Assembly: GCF_001574435.1 (NCBI RefSeq)
Contig: NZ_LOCN01000033.1
Span: 38,408 to 74,047, forward strand
Length of the DNA stretch: 35,640 nucleotides
Direction of reading: 5' to 3'
From: Moritella sp. JT01
Lineage (GTDB): Bacteria; Pseudomonadota; Gammaproteobacteria; Enterobacterales; Moritellaceae
The notes below the pieces were generated by a model, which saw nothing but the letters and a program-made list of their open reading frames with translations, searched no databases and was not told the DNA's origin. Below are positions 1 through 8,955 of the stretch, one piece after another. Both the position numbers and the translations under genes were made by a program. The first letter of the stretch is position 1. Every line of letters starts with the position of its first letter.

Positions 1-2
1 AG

Positions 3-470
3 GATACCATACGCAAAACAAAAATCAGGGCTAATAAACCAAAAATTCAAGCAAATGATTCAATACGACAAGAATCAGCGCAACGTGAACATTTTTTCTC
101 CGATCAATTTGAGCCGCACATTGCCGACGAAGGTCCTACGCGTTATATACGTGAAGGTGTTTCACCTTATGAATTGAAAAAATTACGTCGTGGTGATTAC
201 GAACCTGAATTGCTTTTAGACTTACATGGTCTAAGCCAAGAGACTGCAAAGGTGGAAATATCCGCATTGATTGCAGAGTGTCGTAAACAGCATATCCGCT
301 GTTGTAATGTCATGCACGGTCATGGCAAAAATATTCTTAAGCGCCAATTGCCGATGTGGTTAGCGCAGCATCCTGATGTTGAAGCGTTTCATCAAGCAAC
401 GAAGACCTGGGGAGGCAGTGCAGCCTTATCCATCTTGATTGAGCTGACAACGAAAGAAGATTTGTTTTAA
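3..470 (+). CDS. smrB: SmrB, ribosome-collision endonuclease (5'-truncated by window edge)
   Basis: Smr-domain protein. In E. coli SmrB cleaves mRNA between collided ribosomes and so feeds ribosome rescue. The reading frame is open from base 3, so the true start lies upstream of the window. A TTG at 174 would give a shorter protein, but the residues before it (HFFSDQFEP, then [27 protein letters not shown] sequence) match the conserved region ahead of the Smr domain and must be coding. The two Smr hallmarks are present: LDLHG, with the catalytic DxH, and the HGHGK loop. The C-terminus (a WGGSAAL-like stretch) also fits the family. The next gene follows after 55 bases. Identification is by family resemblance and is firm. 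Confidence 0.92.
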   Translation, partial: DTIRKTKIRANKPKIQANDSIRQESAQREHFFSDQFEPHIADEGPTRYIREGVSPYELKKLRRGDYEPELLLDLHGLSQETAKVEISALIAECRKQHIRCCNVMHGHGKNILKRQLPMWLAQHPDVEAFHQATKTWGGSAALSILIELTTKEDLF

Positions 471-525
471 TGGTCTGTCACGTGATGGCAGCATTTATTG
501 ATGATATGTTTAAGGTAATTGAGTC

Positions 526-792
526 ATGGTAACGGATAAACAAGACCTGTGGTTTGCAGCGCTCGAAGAAGAAAACAATGAGCGTCTGGCACAACTTGAA
601 CAAGCAATGCTGGCAAAGGAGAAGTTACACGTAATCAAAGTAGAAAAGATAAGGAAAAAGGCGGAAGCAACTGCAAAGTTCAACGCTAAACATCCAAAAC
701 TTAGCTTTCTAAAGCGTTACAATGTCATCATCATGATGCTGCTTTTTCTACTCATTACCGTCGGTTTTAATGTGTCTATGTTTATCGACTAA
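526..792 (+). CDS. Small membrane-anchored coiled-coil protein, unknown
   Basis: An 88-residue protein I do not recognise. Residues 1-60 are highly charged, rich in Glu, Lys and Ala, and look like a continuous helix or coiled coil (ALEEENNERLAQLEQAM). Residues 66-86 form one hydrophobic membrane segment (IIMMLLFLLITVGF) with a short tail, giving a tail-anchored topology with the charged part probably cytoplasmic. A TAAGG Shine-Dalgarno-like stretch lies about 10 bases before the ATG. It follows smrB by 55 bases and may be co-transcribed. A hairpin terminator lies 22 bases after its stop. Confidence 0.65.
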   Translation: MVTDKQDLWFAALEEENNERLAQLEQAMLAKEKLHVIKVEKIRKKAEATAKFNAKHPKLSFLKRYNVIIMMLLFLLITVGFNVSMFID

Positions 793-813
793 AGCCAAAC
801 AGCAGGCACAAAA

Positions 814-840
814 AAAGGTTAGTGCATAACACTAACCTTT
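814..840. terminator. Rho-independent terminator between convergent genes
   Basis: A perfect 11-bp stem (AAAGGTTAGTG / CACTAACCTTT) closes a 5-base loop. On the minus strand it runs into seven T (the A-run at 810-816), so it should end ytfK efficiently. On the plus strand the T-run is only three bases, so it is weaker for the small membrane protein gene. Confidence 0.85.
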
Positions 841-853
841 CAAGCTCGTTTTG

Positions 854-1051
854 CTAAACTGCAAATCGTTTAATTTCACGATTCACTTCCGAGATACGCA
901 TTTTAACACTGTTAGCTGCATTGCTCGGCATGATTAACAAACCTTGCTGGAACTCTAACAATCCCAAACCTGTGACATAGAGGGTTCCACGAAAAAAACT
1001 CTTTACATATCTTGCGATACGTAATGAATTAAACTGTTTAAAACTACGCAT
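854..1051 (-). CDS. ytfK: YtfK family (DUF1107) stringent-response modulator
   Basis: A 65-residue protein. Its order of conserved elements matches E. coli YtfK (68 residues): an N-terminal F-x-x-(F/Y)-N-x-L-x-(I/V)-A-(R/K)-YVK segment, then FFRGTLYV, a G-x-x-EF stretch, and a C-terminal SEVNREI motif. In E. coli YtfK binds SpoT and tips it towards (p)ppGpp synthesis under phosphate and fatty-acid starvation. That role here is inferred from homology. A strong AGGAG lies 6 bases before the ATG, and the hairpin at 814-840 terminates the gene. It sits between smrB and sixA, both also tied to stress signalling. Confidence 0.85.
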   Translation of the reverse strand: MRSFKQFNSLRIARYVKSFFRGTLYVTGLGLLEFQQGLLIMPSNAANSVKMRISEVNREIKRFAV

Positions 1052-1211
1052 TTAGTACTCCTTTATACGCTTATATAAGTACCATCCAAGTACTCAAACA
1101 GATGGCGGCATAATATACTAACAATAGGGTAATGCAAAGATATTTAACACTGCATTAACCCTTGTATAAAGTGTAAGCACTAATTATAAACATCAATAAA
1201 AAATCAGTGTA

Positions 1212-1679
1212 TTACTTTATACTCGCGGGTGTTTCTAACCACTTCAAATTACAACTGTTTTCATCTAATTCTAAGCAAGCAATCGCAGATGTTGCGAAGG
1301 CTGGCATGTGCTTACCGGTTGTCAATACTGAAGTGAGATAGCTCACTACAGGTAAATGCGAAACCAGTAAGATTGTTTGGTAATTATGTTGCTCAACCAG
1401 TGCACGAACATAATCAGCAATATATTCTGCATCCCCATATGGGGTTATATCTTCACAGACTTCGACACTGCTTACGGTAAATAAGTTCCCGATAACTTGC
1501 CAAGTTTGTGCAGCTCGTACATAAGGGCTGTGTAATACACAATCTAAAGTTGGTTCAATCGCACTTAACCAACTGGCCATATCAACAGACTGTTGTCGCC
1601 CAGTACCCGTTAATTCACGTTCCGCATCGCTGTTTGCATATAAGCCTGCTTGACCGTGTCGCATAATATAAATCTTCAT
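1212..1679 (-). CDS. sixA: SixA phosphohistidine phosphatase
   Basis: A 155-residue histidine-phosphatase-superfamily protein, close to the 161 residues of E. coli SixA. The RHG motif is at residues 7-9 with nucleophile His8. Arg55 lies in HSPYVRAAQT, and His108 lies in VSHLPVV. These positions equal the catalytic R7, H8, R55 and H108 of E. coli SixA. SixA lacks the large insertion domain of phosphoglycerate mutases. In E. coli it removes phosphate from His of NPr, the HPr-like carrier of the nitrogen PTS. The 297-base spacer upstream holds the divergent promoter region shared with the M16 peptidase gene. Confidence 0.92.
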   Translation of the reverse strand: MKIYIMRHGQAGLYANSDAERELTGTGRQQSVDMASWLSAIEPTLDCVLHSPYVRAAQTWQVIGNLFTVSSVEVCEDITPYGDAEYIADYVRALVEQHNYQTILLVSHLPVVSYLTSVLTTGKHMPAFATSAIACLELDENSCNLKWLETPASIK

Positions 1680-1794
1680 ACCACCACGCTACATTATCTA
1701 TTGAAGTCTTATAGATATTAACACAGCACCAAAAAACGATTGCATGATAACGCGCCTTGATGACAAAAATATTAAAAACCACGTTTAGCTTATG

Positions 1795-1818
1795 TTTTTT
1801 GAAATTCTTTTCAAAAAA
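1795..1818. other. Palindrome in the sixA / M16 peptidase divergent spacer
   Basis: A perfect 10-bp inverted repeat (TTTTTTGAAA / TTTCAAAAAA) around TTCT. It lies mid-spacer between two divergent genes (spacer 1680-1976). It could be an operator or a hairpin. The AT-only flanks also allow a chance origin. I see no other feature in this spacer beyond AT-rich promoter-like sequence. Confidence 0.4.
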
Positions 1819-1976
1819 TAATTACTTACCGCTATTTTAGCGCCATACTGACTTATATATTATTAGCAAATAGTATCGTCATCGCACGATTTTATATTGT
1901 TAATAAGCTTATACCCCAGCATTCATTACTGCATTTTAGATTCGCGATTCTTTGAAGCCGATCTAATTTATTTTCT

Positions 1977-4802
1977 ATGCAGCCATTACATGGAGCATTC
2001 GCCTTGATTACTAGCCCTAATGATTACAAACAATATCGTCACATCACGCTCCCAAATGGTTTAGCTGTATTATTGATCCAAGATGATCAATGTAAAAAGT
2101 CCGCCGCCTCAATGTCTGTCGCCGTGGGTCACTTTGATGATCCCCAGCAACATGAAGGACTTGCGCATTTACTCGAACATATGCTTTTCCTCGGTACCGA
2201 TAAATACCCTAAACCCGGTGAGTACCAATCATTTATTTCTATGCATGGTGGCAGCAACAACGCGTGGACAGGCACCGAATACACCAACTATTACTTTGAT
2301 ATTAACAACAGCTATTTCCATAACGCGTTGGATCGTTTCGCTCAATTTTTTATCGCCCCCAGCTTCAATGCCGATTTGCTAGACCGAGAACGCCATGCTG
2401 TTGATTCAGAATTTAAGCTAAAGCTAAAAGATGATGTTCGCCGTTTTTATCAAGTTCATAAAGAAACAGTCAATCCAACCCATCCATTTAGCAAATTTTC
2501 GGTGGGTAATCTCTCTACGCTCGCGGACACAGAAACCGACACCCTGCGTGAAGAACTGCTGCGATTTTACGAACAACATTACTGCGCTTCTTTAATGAAG
2601 TTAGTGATCCAATCCGAACTTTCACTCGATAAACAAGAGCACATGCTTAACGAGATGTTCTCGGCTATCCCTAACCGAGGCATAAACGCGGTCCCTTTAG
2701 CGACCCCTTTATATACCGACGCGCAATTACAACAAGCCATTTGGGTTGAATCGATCAGTGGCCATAAAAAATTATACATCTGCTTTCCACTCGGTAATAT
2801 TGTGCCCTACTACCAAATCAAACCACTGAGCCACATTAGTCAGTTACTCGGTGATGAAACGGAAAGCAGTTTACTGTCGTTGTTAAAACGCAAAGGTTGG
2901 GTCACCGCATTATCCGCAGGTAGTGGTCAAAGTGGGGCTAATTTTAAAGATTACAATGTCATTATGGGCTTAACGAGCGATGGCTTTAAGCATATTACCG
3001 AGATTGTCGAATTCTGTTTACAATATATCAAACTGATCGCAGAACAAGGTTTACAGGCGTGGCGTTATGACGAGAAGAAAAATTTCTTAGAGCAAGCATT
3101 TCGCTATCAAGAAAAAATACCGGCAATAAAAAATGTCTCTCACCTATCGCAAAACTTACATATTTATCAACTTGAACATGTCATTTATGGTGATTACATG
3201 ATGACGGGATTTGATATCGAGGCTTGCCGTTTCTTTTTGCAGCAGTTTAATGCCACGAATATGCGCTTGATGGTATCAGCTCCAAACTTAGACACGAACA
3301 AAACGGCCGCTTGGTATGATACGCCTTATCGTGTCGAGGCCTTTACGACTTGCCAGCTACAACGTTGGGCGAATGTAGAGATTGATGAAAGTCTGGCACT
3401 ACCGATAAAAAACCGCTTCATGAGTTCATCGTTAGAAGCCCTTGCGCTGGATAAAACCAATCTAACTGAGCAACCAACGTTGATTGCTCAGAGTGAAGGC
3501 TTTAAAACTTGGTTTATGCAAGAACATGAGTTCCATTTACCCAAGGGTAATATCTTCATTTCGATAGACAGTGAATATGCCATTGCCAATACCCATAACA
3601 TAGCCATGACCCGATTAGCGGTTGAGCTATTGATGGAGCAATTAAACAGCCTGACTTATCAAGCCGAGATTGCTGGCATTAATTACCACATTTATGCGCA
3701 CCAAGGCGGTTTTACCTTACACATTGCCGGATTTGCCCAAAAACAGTTCGAATTATTAAAACTGATCATCGGTCATCGTCACTTACAAATGGTTGATAGT
3801 GAAACCTTCTCGAGTATTCGTAATCAGCTGCTTATCTCGTGGGAAAATCAGAAACAAGCAAAACCAATCAATCGCTTATTTTCAACGCTCACTTCGGTGC
3901 TACAACCAAATAATCCGTCAAGCGAGCGCTTAGCGAAAGCGTTAATGAGTATTAAGCAGGAACAATTACCTGAGTACTTGGAAAAAGTATATCAAAACAT
4001 CAGTGTTGAAGTATTGGTACACGGTGACTGGCATCAATCTCAAGCGCTAGAGATAAGCCAGTATGTGAAAGATAAATTGCATCCATTTAGCTCACCCGGC
4101 AAAGAGACAATACGTAAATTGGTGGATATTCGAAATACAGGCTCTTTAGTACATGAAATTGCGGTTGAACATAACGATGCCGCGCTCATTATTTATTACC
4201 AATCACCGAAGATATCACCCAAAGAGCTGGCCTATTACAGCTTGGCTAACCATGTGATGTCATCTAAATTCTTCTATGAACTACGTACCCAGCAACAATT
4301 GGGTTATGTCGTGGGTACAGGTAATATCCCGCTTAATCGTCATGCCGGTTTGATGTTCTATGTACAGTCTCCACATACACCACCGATAAAACTGCTTGAT
4401 GCGATCAATGACTTTATTGATTTCTTCCCATTCGGGATGATCTCGTTTACCGAACAGCAATGGCAATCAAGTAAACAAGGCTTGATCTCTAAATTACATG
4501 AGCCAGATGCCAACATAAACAGCAAAAGTAAACGCCTGTGGCACGCCATTGGTATTAAAGATAAAACCTTTAATAAGTCAGAGAGGATCGCTGAAGAATT
4601 AGAAAAAATAGAGCGTGTCGACCTTATTCGCTTTATGGTGGAGTTAAAATCTCGCACCGCTGACCGCTTAATCATGTCAACGATCAGCCAAGTAAATAAA
4701 CAGGACGATGAATACGAAGAGGCTCATGTAGAAAAGCTTGAAGGCACCTATATTGCAGATGTAGAAGCCTTCCAGCAACAACGTAATGTGTTTGAACTCT
4801 AA
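1977..4802 (+). CDS. M16 family zinc metallopeptidase, insulinase / protease III-like
   Basis: A 941-residue peptidase of the insulinase (M16A) type, close to E. coli protease III (PtrA, 962 residues). The inverted zinc motif HLLEH is at residues 64-68, with general base Glu67. The third ligand Glu145, in AVDSEFKLK, lies 77 residues after His68, the same spacing as in human insulysin (His112 to Glu189). The inactive C-terminal half is also present, with RTQQQLGYVV near residue 770. Such enzymes degrade small peptides inside a closed chamber. Unlike PtrA there is no signal peptide, so a cytoplasmic site is likely. The ATG lacks a clear Shine-Dalgarno sequence; a slightly later start is possible but would not add a signal peptide. 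Confidence 0.92.
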   Translation: MQPLHGAFALITSPNDYKQYRHITLPNGLAVLLIQDDQCKKSAASMSVAVGHFDDPQQHEGLAHLLEHMLFLGTDKYPKPGEYQSFISMHGGSNNAWTGTEYTNYYFDINNSYFHNALDRFAQFFIAPSFNADLLDRERHAVDSEFKLKLKDDVRRFYQVHKETVNPTHPFSKFSVGNLSTLADTETDTLREELLRFYEQHYCASLMKLVIQSELSLDKQEHMLNEMFSAIPNRGINAVPLATPLYTDAQLQQAIWVESISGHKKLYICFPLGNIVPYYQIKPLSHISQLLGDETESSLLSLLKRKGWVTALSAGSGQSGANFKDYNVIMGLTSDGFKHITEIVEFCLQYIKLIAEQGLQAWRYDEKKNFLEQAFRYQEKIPAIKNVSHLSQNLHIYQLEHVIYGDYMMTGFDIEACRFFLQQFNATNMRLMVSAPNLDTNKTAAWYDTPYRVEAFTTCQLQRWANVEIDESLALPIKNRFMSSSLEALALDKTNLTEQPTLIAQSEGFKTWFMQEHEFHLPKGNIFISIDSEYAIANTHNIAMTRLAVELLMEQLNSLTYQAEIAGINYHIYAHQGGFTLHIAGFAQKQFELLKLIIGHRHLQMVDSETFSSIRNQLLISWENQKQAKPINRLFSTLTSVLQPNNPSSERLAKALMSIKQEQLPEYLEKVYQNISVEVLVHGDWHQSQALEISQYVKDKLHPFSSPGKETIRKLVDIRNTGSLVHEIAVEHNDAALIIYYQSPKISPKELAYYSLANHVMSSKFFYELRTQQQLGYVVGTGNIPLNRHAGLMFYVQSPHTPPIKLLDAINDFIDFFPFGMISFTEQQWQSSKQGLISKLHEPDANINSKSKRLWHAIGIKDKTFNKSERIAEELEKIERVDLIRFMVELKSRTADRLIMSTISQVNKQDDEYEEAHVEKLEGTYIADVEAFQQQRNVFEL

Positions 4803-4830
4803 CTTATAATATCAAACCCCATTAATGCAA

Positions 4831-4865
4831 AAAGGCGCTGTCGGTTATTAACCCACAGCGCCTTT
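4831..4865. terminator. Bidirectional rho-independent terminator
   Basis: An 11-bp stem (AAAGGCGCTGT / ACAGCGCCTTT) around a 13-base loop. On the plus strand it is followed by CTTTTT; on the minus strand the A-run at 4829-4833 gives TTTTT. It ends both the M16 peptidase gene and the convergent LysE gene. Confidence 0.88.
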
Positions 4866-4885
4866 CTTTTTAAAGCGATTTTTTG

Positions 4886-5497
4886 TTAGCTACTTAAACC
4901 AATGAAGCCACCCAGAGTAATCAAAAGGCCACCCGTGGCTTTATTGATCTTATCTTGATAACGATTGAGCATTTGTTTAAGTGTGCCACGGTTCAATAAT
5001 ATGATGAAACACGACCACAGTACTGCCGTTTCTAAAAAGATAGATAAGCTAATTAATAACTTGTCTGATGTTGGTGTTTCAGGTGCAATAACCTGACTGA
5101 ATGCCGCCACCATGAACATCAAAATCTTCGGATTTAATAAATTACACAATAAGCCGTCTAAATACGCTTTCGTAGGACGATAATTTAATGTACCCGCATC
5201 CACTGTAATGTCACTTTTACCTGCACGCAATGATTTAATACCAATATAAATAAGGTAAGCAGCGCCTAACCAACGCACGACATTGAACAGCATAGGATTA
5301 CTCGAAATAAGTAACGAAATACCAAACAAACCTAACATCATATGTACGGCTAAACCGGAAATAATACCGCCAACACAGTACCACGCAGCACGCTTCGCGT
5401 TTAGGCTTCCGTATTTTAACACTAACATCATGTCAGGGCCTGGGCTGAGCATGCCAAAGAAGTTAATTACTAATAAAGACACTATAATTTCGTACAT
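4886..5497 (-). CDS. LysE/RhtB family amino-acid exporter
   Basis: A six-helix exporter of about 203 residues. The N-terminal LSPGPDMMLVLKYG matches the family's conserved SPGP motif, and the middle GLLCNLLNPKILMFM matches its NPK element. Families of this kind export amino acids or homoserine lactones; the substrate here cannot be read. I choose the ATG at 5497. GGAG at 5512-5509 sits 11 bases before it, whereas the upstream GTG at 5509 overlaps that site. The gene lies 68 bases downstream of the LysR gene on the same strand, so they may be co-transcribed. A LysR regulator next to a LysE-type exporter is the classic arrangement. Confidence 0.88.
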   Translation of the reverse strand: MYEIIVSLLVINFFGMLSPGPDMMLVLKYGSLNAKRAAWYCVGGIISGLAVHMMLGLFGISLLISSNPMLFNVVRWLGAAYLIYIGIKSLRAGKSDITVDAGTLNYRPTKAYLDGLLCNLLNPKILMFMVAAFSQVIAPETPTSDKLLISLSIFLETAVLWSCFIILLNRGTLKQMLNRYQDKINKATGGLLITLGGFIGLSS

Positions 5498-5565
5498 GAT
5501 GATCACCACTCCATTGCGTTAAGGTAATCATAAAGCGTTAATCGAAATGAATATAATGACTTCTT

Positions 5566-6492
5566 TTACTTCGCAGTAGTCCCATTTGGAATGTTGCGAC
5601 TTAATTGAGCATGTAATTCATCTCGCAGCCATTTATGTGCCAAATCATGGTCAAAACGGGGATGCCAAATGATTGCAGCCTGTAAAATAGGTAATTTGAT
5701 CGGTAATTCTTTTTGCGTGAATTGCTCACCAATGATTAATTTATCGGCAATAGAGTTGGGAATGGTCAATAAATGGTCCGTTTTAGCGATAATACTAAAA
5801 GCGGAAGAATAAGAAGGAATACGTAATGCTACGTCTCTGAACAATCCTTGAGCAGATAAGGCGACATCAATGTCACCCGCTTTGTCTGAGCCCGAGGTAA
5901 TAATGCCATGTGGGTATTGAGTATAATTCGCTAATGTTAACACCTCATTTTCTAGCGGGTGTCCTTGACGCATAATACACACATAGCTATCTTTTTCTAA
6001 CGGTAAATAAGAAAGATGTTTATGCTCGGGACGAATAATTGTTGCCCCTAAATCAATCTCGCCACGCTCCATCGCCGCTAACGTAAACTTATCCCAATAG
6101 GTGAGATTAAGTTTAATGTTCGGAGCCTGTTGATATAAATGTGCAAGGGCGACAGGCAGAATATAATCGGTCACGTAATCGGTTGACGCGATGGTAAATT
6201 CACGCTGAGATTGCAGCGGATCAAACCCTCCGGTCACTAACAAGCCATCGATATTATTTAAGATCTGTGCCAGTACTGGTTTTAATTGTTTGGCTTTTTC
6301 GGTTAACTGACTTTTATTATCCAGTTTGATTAATAACGGATCGGCAAATATCTCACGTAATTTCGCCAGGTTTTTACTCATTGCCGATTGGGTAATGTAT
6401 TGACGCTGTGCAGCGGCAGTGACTTGCTGCTCTTGTAACAAGTACTGCAAGCTGACTAATAAATTGAGGTTGATGCGTTGTAAATTAATCAT
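5566..6492 (-). CDS. LysR family transcriptional regulator
   Basis: A 308-residue LysR-type regulator. The winged helix-turn-helix covers about residues 5-60, with the recognition region TAAAQRQYITQSAMSKNLAK at about 25-44. A periplasmic-binding-like sensor domain follows from about residue 95. Its start overlaps the 3' end of the acetyltransferase gene by 8 bases, so translation is probably coupled. It is followed by the LysE exporter. Targets could be the exporter or the upstream crotonase-acetyltransferase genes. LysR genes are usually divergent from their target; this one is buried in a same-strand run. The effector is unknown. Confidence 0.9.
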   Translation of the reverse strand: MINLQRINLNLLVSLQYLLQEQQVTAAAQRQYITQSAMSKNLAKLREIFADPLLIKLDNKSQLTEKAKQLKPVLAQILNNIDGLLVTGGFDPLQSQREFTIASTDYVTDYILPVALAHLYQQAPNIKLNLTYWDKFTLAAMERGEIDLGATIIRPEHKHLSYLPLEKDSYVCIMRQGHPLENEVLTLANYTQYPHGIITSGSDKAGDIDVALSAQGLFRDVALRIPSYSSAFSIIAKTDHLLTIPNSIADKLIIGEQFTQKELPIKLPILQAAIIWHPRFDHDLAHKWLRDELHAQLSRNIPNGTTAK

Positions 6493-8938
6493 TTAGTTTT
6501 AATTTTAAATCTGCGTTGCCTTCACGATAATCCATCGTCACCTTAAAGCCACAATATTTTGCTAATTTAATCATGCCCGAATTGGTTGGCATGGTAAAAC
6601 CGACCATATTTTTTAAGCCTAATTGACGGCAAAAATTAATAATTTTCAACATCAAGGCTTTTCCGAGTCCCTGCCCTTTCAAATCAGAACGCACTGAAAT
6701 GGCAAATTCTGCTTCGCCATTATCCCAATCAAAAATAGCGTGTACAACCCCTAAGGTTTCAGGCTGCCCCATCGGGTTCTTCGCACTGGCAATAAATACC
6801 ATTTCACGTTCATAATCAATCTGCGTTAACATCGCCATTTCAAAATGACTGAATTTAGAACGTGCGCCAAAATAACGTAGGTAACGATCATCTGCGGTTA
6901 ACGATGAATCAAAGGCCTGATGCTGTGGCTCATCTTCATGACGGATCGGTCTTAATAACACCGCTTTACCATTTTTCATGGTATAAATACTTTCAAGCTC
7001 TTTCGGGTACGGTAAGATCGCTAACTTTTGCAGTGAACGTCGACCACGTAAACCTATATTAACCTTGTCCATTTTAATGTTATAACCACTGCGCCCCAAT
7101 TCTAATGGATCTATCGAAATAGATTTGATCATCGGGAAATCAATGATCATCTGTGAAATACGGGTTAATATTTCACACAAGCCTTCCATGTTTAAACGCA
7201 CAGATAAACTACGCTCACGAATAATGCCCTGCTTGATAGAACCCACCACAAGGTAGCGAGATAACGCCATATTCAACGGCGGTAATGCAACGCCCGCATC
7301 CTGATCGATGTCCCAGTCACCACCAGCTTCACCTAAGCAGATAATCGGACCAAAGGCGGCATCATCGACAACTTCGATACGGAATTTATTCACCTCATCT
7401 TTGGTTAACGCTGTGTCCGACATAATGCCGTATGCACTGAGTAAGAGATTAACGCCTTTTTCATTAACCTCTTTCACGCCTTTACGCATGGCTTTATCGA
7501 CCATCATCTTAGCGTCAGCAATCAAACCAGGATTTAAATCAGCTAATGTTTCAGGGGTTTGGATCAGTTGCTTTTGATGACGTCTAAATTTAACAATATA
7601 ATTGAAGGCATTGACCGCCACTTCTGGGGTGCCATATGACGCTACACCCGCTTTAATTAAGGTCTGGCGGGCAAGACGCCCACTGGTTTCGCCCATCCAT
7701 GACGTGAATATAATCGGGCCTTTTTTGTTATTTTTAACCAGTTGAGGGATCAGTTTTTCAGCGGTAACATGACATGCTTCCGTCACCTGCGGAGCATGGA
7801 TAATCAGTAAAGCATCATATTGTGCATCTTCTAATACAATATCAATCACTTTACTGTACGCCTCTGCATCAACGCCGCCGAGTATGTTAATCGGGTTCAT
7901 GGAGCTAATTTTATTAGGCAATGCTTTTAATAATTTCTGCTCGGTTTCATAACTTAATTCAGCCAGCTTGCAACCAGATTTAATCAGTACATCAATGGCC
8001 ATATACGCCGGAGAACCACCATTCGAGATGATCAACATTTTATCACCACGCACAGAGCGCTTGATCGTCGCAATGGTTTTGATTGCCGACAGTAGTTCAA
8101 AGGTATCATTAACCCGTAGCATACCCGAGCGTTGGAATGCGGCTGTATAAGCGGTGTTATAAGAGATTTTATTGCGTCGGTCTTGTAATAACGCCGTTGG
8201 TCCGCTTACGTTTGAACTTGAACGTACCACCACAATTGGTTTTTTAAATGCCGCGGCTCTCGCTGCCGACATAAAACGGCGTGTATCAATAATATTATCG
8301 ACATACAAAGCAATTGATTTAGTAAAACGGTCGCGGCTTAGATAATCGATTAAATCGGCAAAATTGACATCAATGCGGGTACCAATCGAAATGAAACAAG
8401 AGAAGCCTACACCACGCGTTTCAGCCCAGTCGATCATAGATGTAGCAAACGCTGCAGATTGTGAAATAACCGCCACATCACCCGCAGGCGGTGCGACGTG
8501 AGCCAAGCTGACATTTAATTTAAGACGCGGATTTAATACCCCTAAACTACTTGGGCCCAATACGCGAATATTGTATTTTGCCGCGATTAAGCCAATTTTC
8601 TCCCAAATCTCAGCGTTACCTTCATAAGGCTCATCACTAAATAAGATAACCGCTTTACAGCCGACTTCACCGAGCTCTTTAACGATCTTAGCAACAAAAC
8701 GAATTGGGGTACAAATCGCACCAAGATCAGGTGCTATGGGGAGTTCACTTGGTTTCTCATACGCTAAAATCCCACACACATTATTCGATTTTAATGATAC
8801 CGGCATAATTGGACCATCATACTGGCTGGCAAGTAAATTTTTGATAACCCAATAACCAATACTTTCGGGGCTATTTTTAGCGCCAATAACGGCAATAGAT
8901 GAAGGTTCTAATAATGCTTTGATATTCAATTGGGACAT
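6485..8938 (-). CDS. Pat/PatZ-type protein lysine acetyltransferase (pseudo acyl-CoA synthetase + GNAT)
   Basis: An 817-residue fusion of an ADP-forming acyl-CoA synthetase-like region and a C-terminal GNAT domain, collinear with E. coli PatZ (886 residues). Such proteins acetylate acetyl-CoA synthetase and other lysines. The CoA-binding Rossmann domain starts at SSIAVIGA (13-20). Succinyl-CoA-ligase-like domains run to about 450. GNAT is at about 645-817 with acetyl-CoA loop RSDLKGQGLGK (750-760) and Glu744 aligning by eye with the family's catalytic Glu. Two things are missing. The phosphohistidine of true synthetases is absent (about 252-262). Roughly 70 residues of the ATP-grasp core are also gone: AYGIMSDTAL (502-511) runs almost directly into FRIEVVDDAAFGP. 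Acetyltransferase activity is therefore likely and ligase activity is not. It follows the crotonase gene by 17 bases. Confidence 0.88.
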   Translation of the reverse strand: MSQLNIKALLEPSSIAVIGAKNSPESIGYWVIKNLLASQYDGPIMPVSLKSNNVCGILAYEKPSELPIAPDLGAICTPIRFVAKIVKELGEVGCKAVILFSDEPYEGNAEIWEKIGLIAAKYNIRVLGPSSLGVLNPRLKLNVSLAHVAPPAGDVAVISQSAAFATSMIDWAETRGVGFSCFISIGTRIDVNFADLIDYLSRDRFTKSIALYVDNIIDTRRFMSAARAAAFKKPIVVVRSSSNVSGPTALLQDRRNKISYNTAYTAAFQRSGMLRVNDTFELLSAIKTIATIKRSVRGDKMLIISNGGSPAYMAIDVLIKSGCKLAELSYETEQKLLKALPNKISSMNPINILGGVDAEAYSKVIDIVLEDAQYDALLIIHAPQVTEACHVTAEKLIPQLVKNNKKGPIIFTSWMGETSGRLARQTLIKAGVASYGTPEVAVNAFNYIVKFRRHQKQLIQTPETLADLNPGLIADAKMMVDKAMRKGVKEVNEKGVNLLLSAYGIMSDTALTKDEVNKFRIEVVDDAAFGPIICLGEAGGDWDIDQDAGVALPPLNMALSRYLVVGSIKQGIIRERSLSVRLNMEGLCEILTRISQMIIDFPMIKSISIDPLELGRSGYNIKMDKVNIGLRGRRSLQKLAILPYPKELESIYTMKNGKAVLLRPIRHEDEPQHQAFDSSLTADDRYLRYFGARSKFSHFEMAMLTQIDYEREMVFIASAKNPMGQPETLGVVHAIFDWDNGEAEFAISVRSDLKGQGLGKALMLKIINFCRQLGLKNMVGFTMPTNSGMIKLAKYCGFKVTMDYREGNADLKLKLND

Positions 8939-8955
8939 AGTTATGAGACCGCCTG

